Assembly: GCA_949358305.1 (NCBI GenBank)
Contig: OX442319.1
Span: 682,001-746,000 of the forward strand
Length of the DNA: 64,000 nucleotides
Direction of reading: 5' to 3'
From: Strigamia acuminata
Lineage: Eukaryota; Arthropoda; Chilopoda; Geophilomorpha; Linotaeniidae
The position numbers and the translations under genes were made by a program. Of the stretch, positions 63,610 to 64,000 are shown piece by piece (position 1 is the stretch's first letter; each line of letters begins with the position of its first letter). Below the pieces are notes generated by a model. It saw nothing but the letters and a program-made list of their open reading frames with translations. It did not search any database and was not told the origin of the DNA.

Positions 63610-64000
63610 TGTAGCAGAGGAGTGCGCAATTATCGGCGTAATTGCCGACTGGAAGCGTGAATTGACGCCAAAATGGCGTTGAAAATACTCGCCGGTTAAT
63701 TCCGATAACGGAATGAAGTTTGGGAAATGGCGCGTGGTTTAAGACCGCTTATAATCGCCAGACTAGCACACAAAGTGCTTTAAATCAAAGACAAATATTT
63801 AAAAATATAAAAACGATTTAATAAAGGCAAAAATCTTACATAATCTGCTTTGGAAAGCTGAGAGCTGCACAAACCCATGTGCAGCGCCATGTTGGAAAAG
63901 AGATGAGAGTGACGCAGCACTCTGGTGACAATTATTGGCATTTAACATTAAATTAAAGAACAAATCATATTGAAAAACATTATGCAGGTATGGAATTACA
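63610..64000 (-). repeat. 5' LTR of CoI-3, incomplete at window end
   Basis: The first 391 bp, counted from its U5 end, match 56912-57302. The remaining roughly 135 bp lie beyond the window. Confidence 0.88.

Larger units (their letters stand above)
56912..64000 (-). mobile_element. Copia element CoI-3, runs off the window
   Basis: Minus strand. The 3' LTR is 56912-57439, the polypurine tract 57440-57452, pol and gag 57647-62724, the leader to 63596, the primer site 63597-63607, and the 5' LTR from 63610 past the window end. It is inserted in the GyC protease/RT boundary. It carries several stops and deletions plus a CoIII solo LTR in RT, so it is inactive. The visible parts of the two LTRs differ by roughly ten positions, more than in the other complete pairs here. 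Confidence 0.9.

Overview
This is a metazoan, probably arthropod, genomic window built almost entirely of nested LTR retrotransposons. I can recognise one host gene segment: a 189-bp exon at 40421-40609 on the minus strand, with an AG acceptor and a GT donor, encoding part of a laminin-type EGF module of netrin. I see no other netrin exon in the window, so the flanking introns would exceed about 40 kb (downstream) and 23 kb (upstream) if the gene is intact. I see no tRNA or rRNA gene, CRISPR array or prokaryotic operon.

Layout. 1-1020: structured repeats of unknown origin. 1200-6545: two copies of the 3' end of one Ty3/gypsy family in opposite orientation (an imperfect palindrome with arms of about 0.75 kb), around a truncated copia gag; the right copy continues into RNase H and integrase. 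6546-31195: a nest of Ty1/copia elements. CoI-1 (+) begins at 6546. CoII-1 (8660-15424, TSD AAATT) sits in its gag. An LTR of a third family (CoIII, minus) interrupts its protease region at 15944. A rearranged double element, CoI-2 (16242-23316, TSD CATTA), sits inside that LTR. CoII-2 (24240-31195, TSD GACGT) follows, with equal-length LTRs that look identical and a single uninterrupted 1,627-codon gag-pol. 32113-37668: a decayed BEL/Pao pol fused to a gypsy gag-protease remnant. 37669-39015: a gypsy LTR split by a foldback DNA element. 40421-40609: the netrin exon. 41046-53114: a second foldback element broken by a solo LTR (TSD ATAT) and by CoII-3 (41619-52433, TSD GTAGA). CoII-3 itself carries a complete 5.4-kb gypsy element, GyB (43579-49011, TSD AAACT). 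53127-57000: a small MITE, old copia LTRs with a 29-bp minisatellite, and the gag-protease half of gypsy GyC. 56912-64000: copia CoI-3 (minus), which runs off the window and has a CoIII solo LTR in its RT (TSD GAAAA).

The copia elements share a plan: TG-starting LTRs, a primer site TGGTAGCAGAG matching the 3' end of initiator-Met tRNA, a leader of about 0.9-1.2 kb, and gag (UBN2-like) - CCHC knuckle - DTGATDH or DCGATDH protease - integrase - RT (YVDD) - RNase H in one frame. CoII-2 and GyB look capable of supplying proteins. CoII-3 and CoI-2 have lost RT and could only move in trans.

The most novel signals are RNA-level. Stem-loops in the R region of the CoII LTRs, and an ATTC-loop hairpin in their leaders, keep pairing between families through compensatory changes. 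The copy histories are also informative, especially a double copia with a fold-back end that nevertheless integrated with a clean 5-bp duplication. I found no new gene system beyond these.
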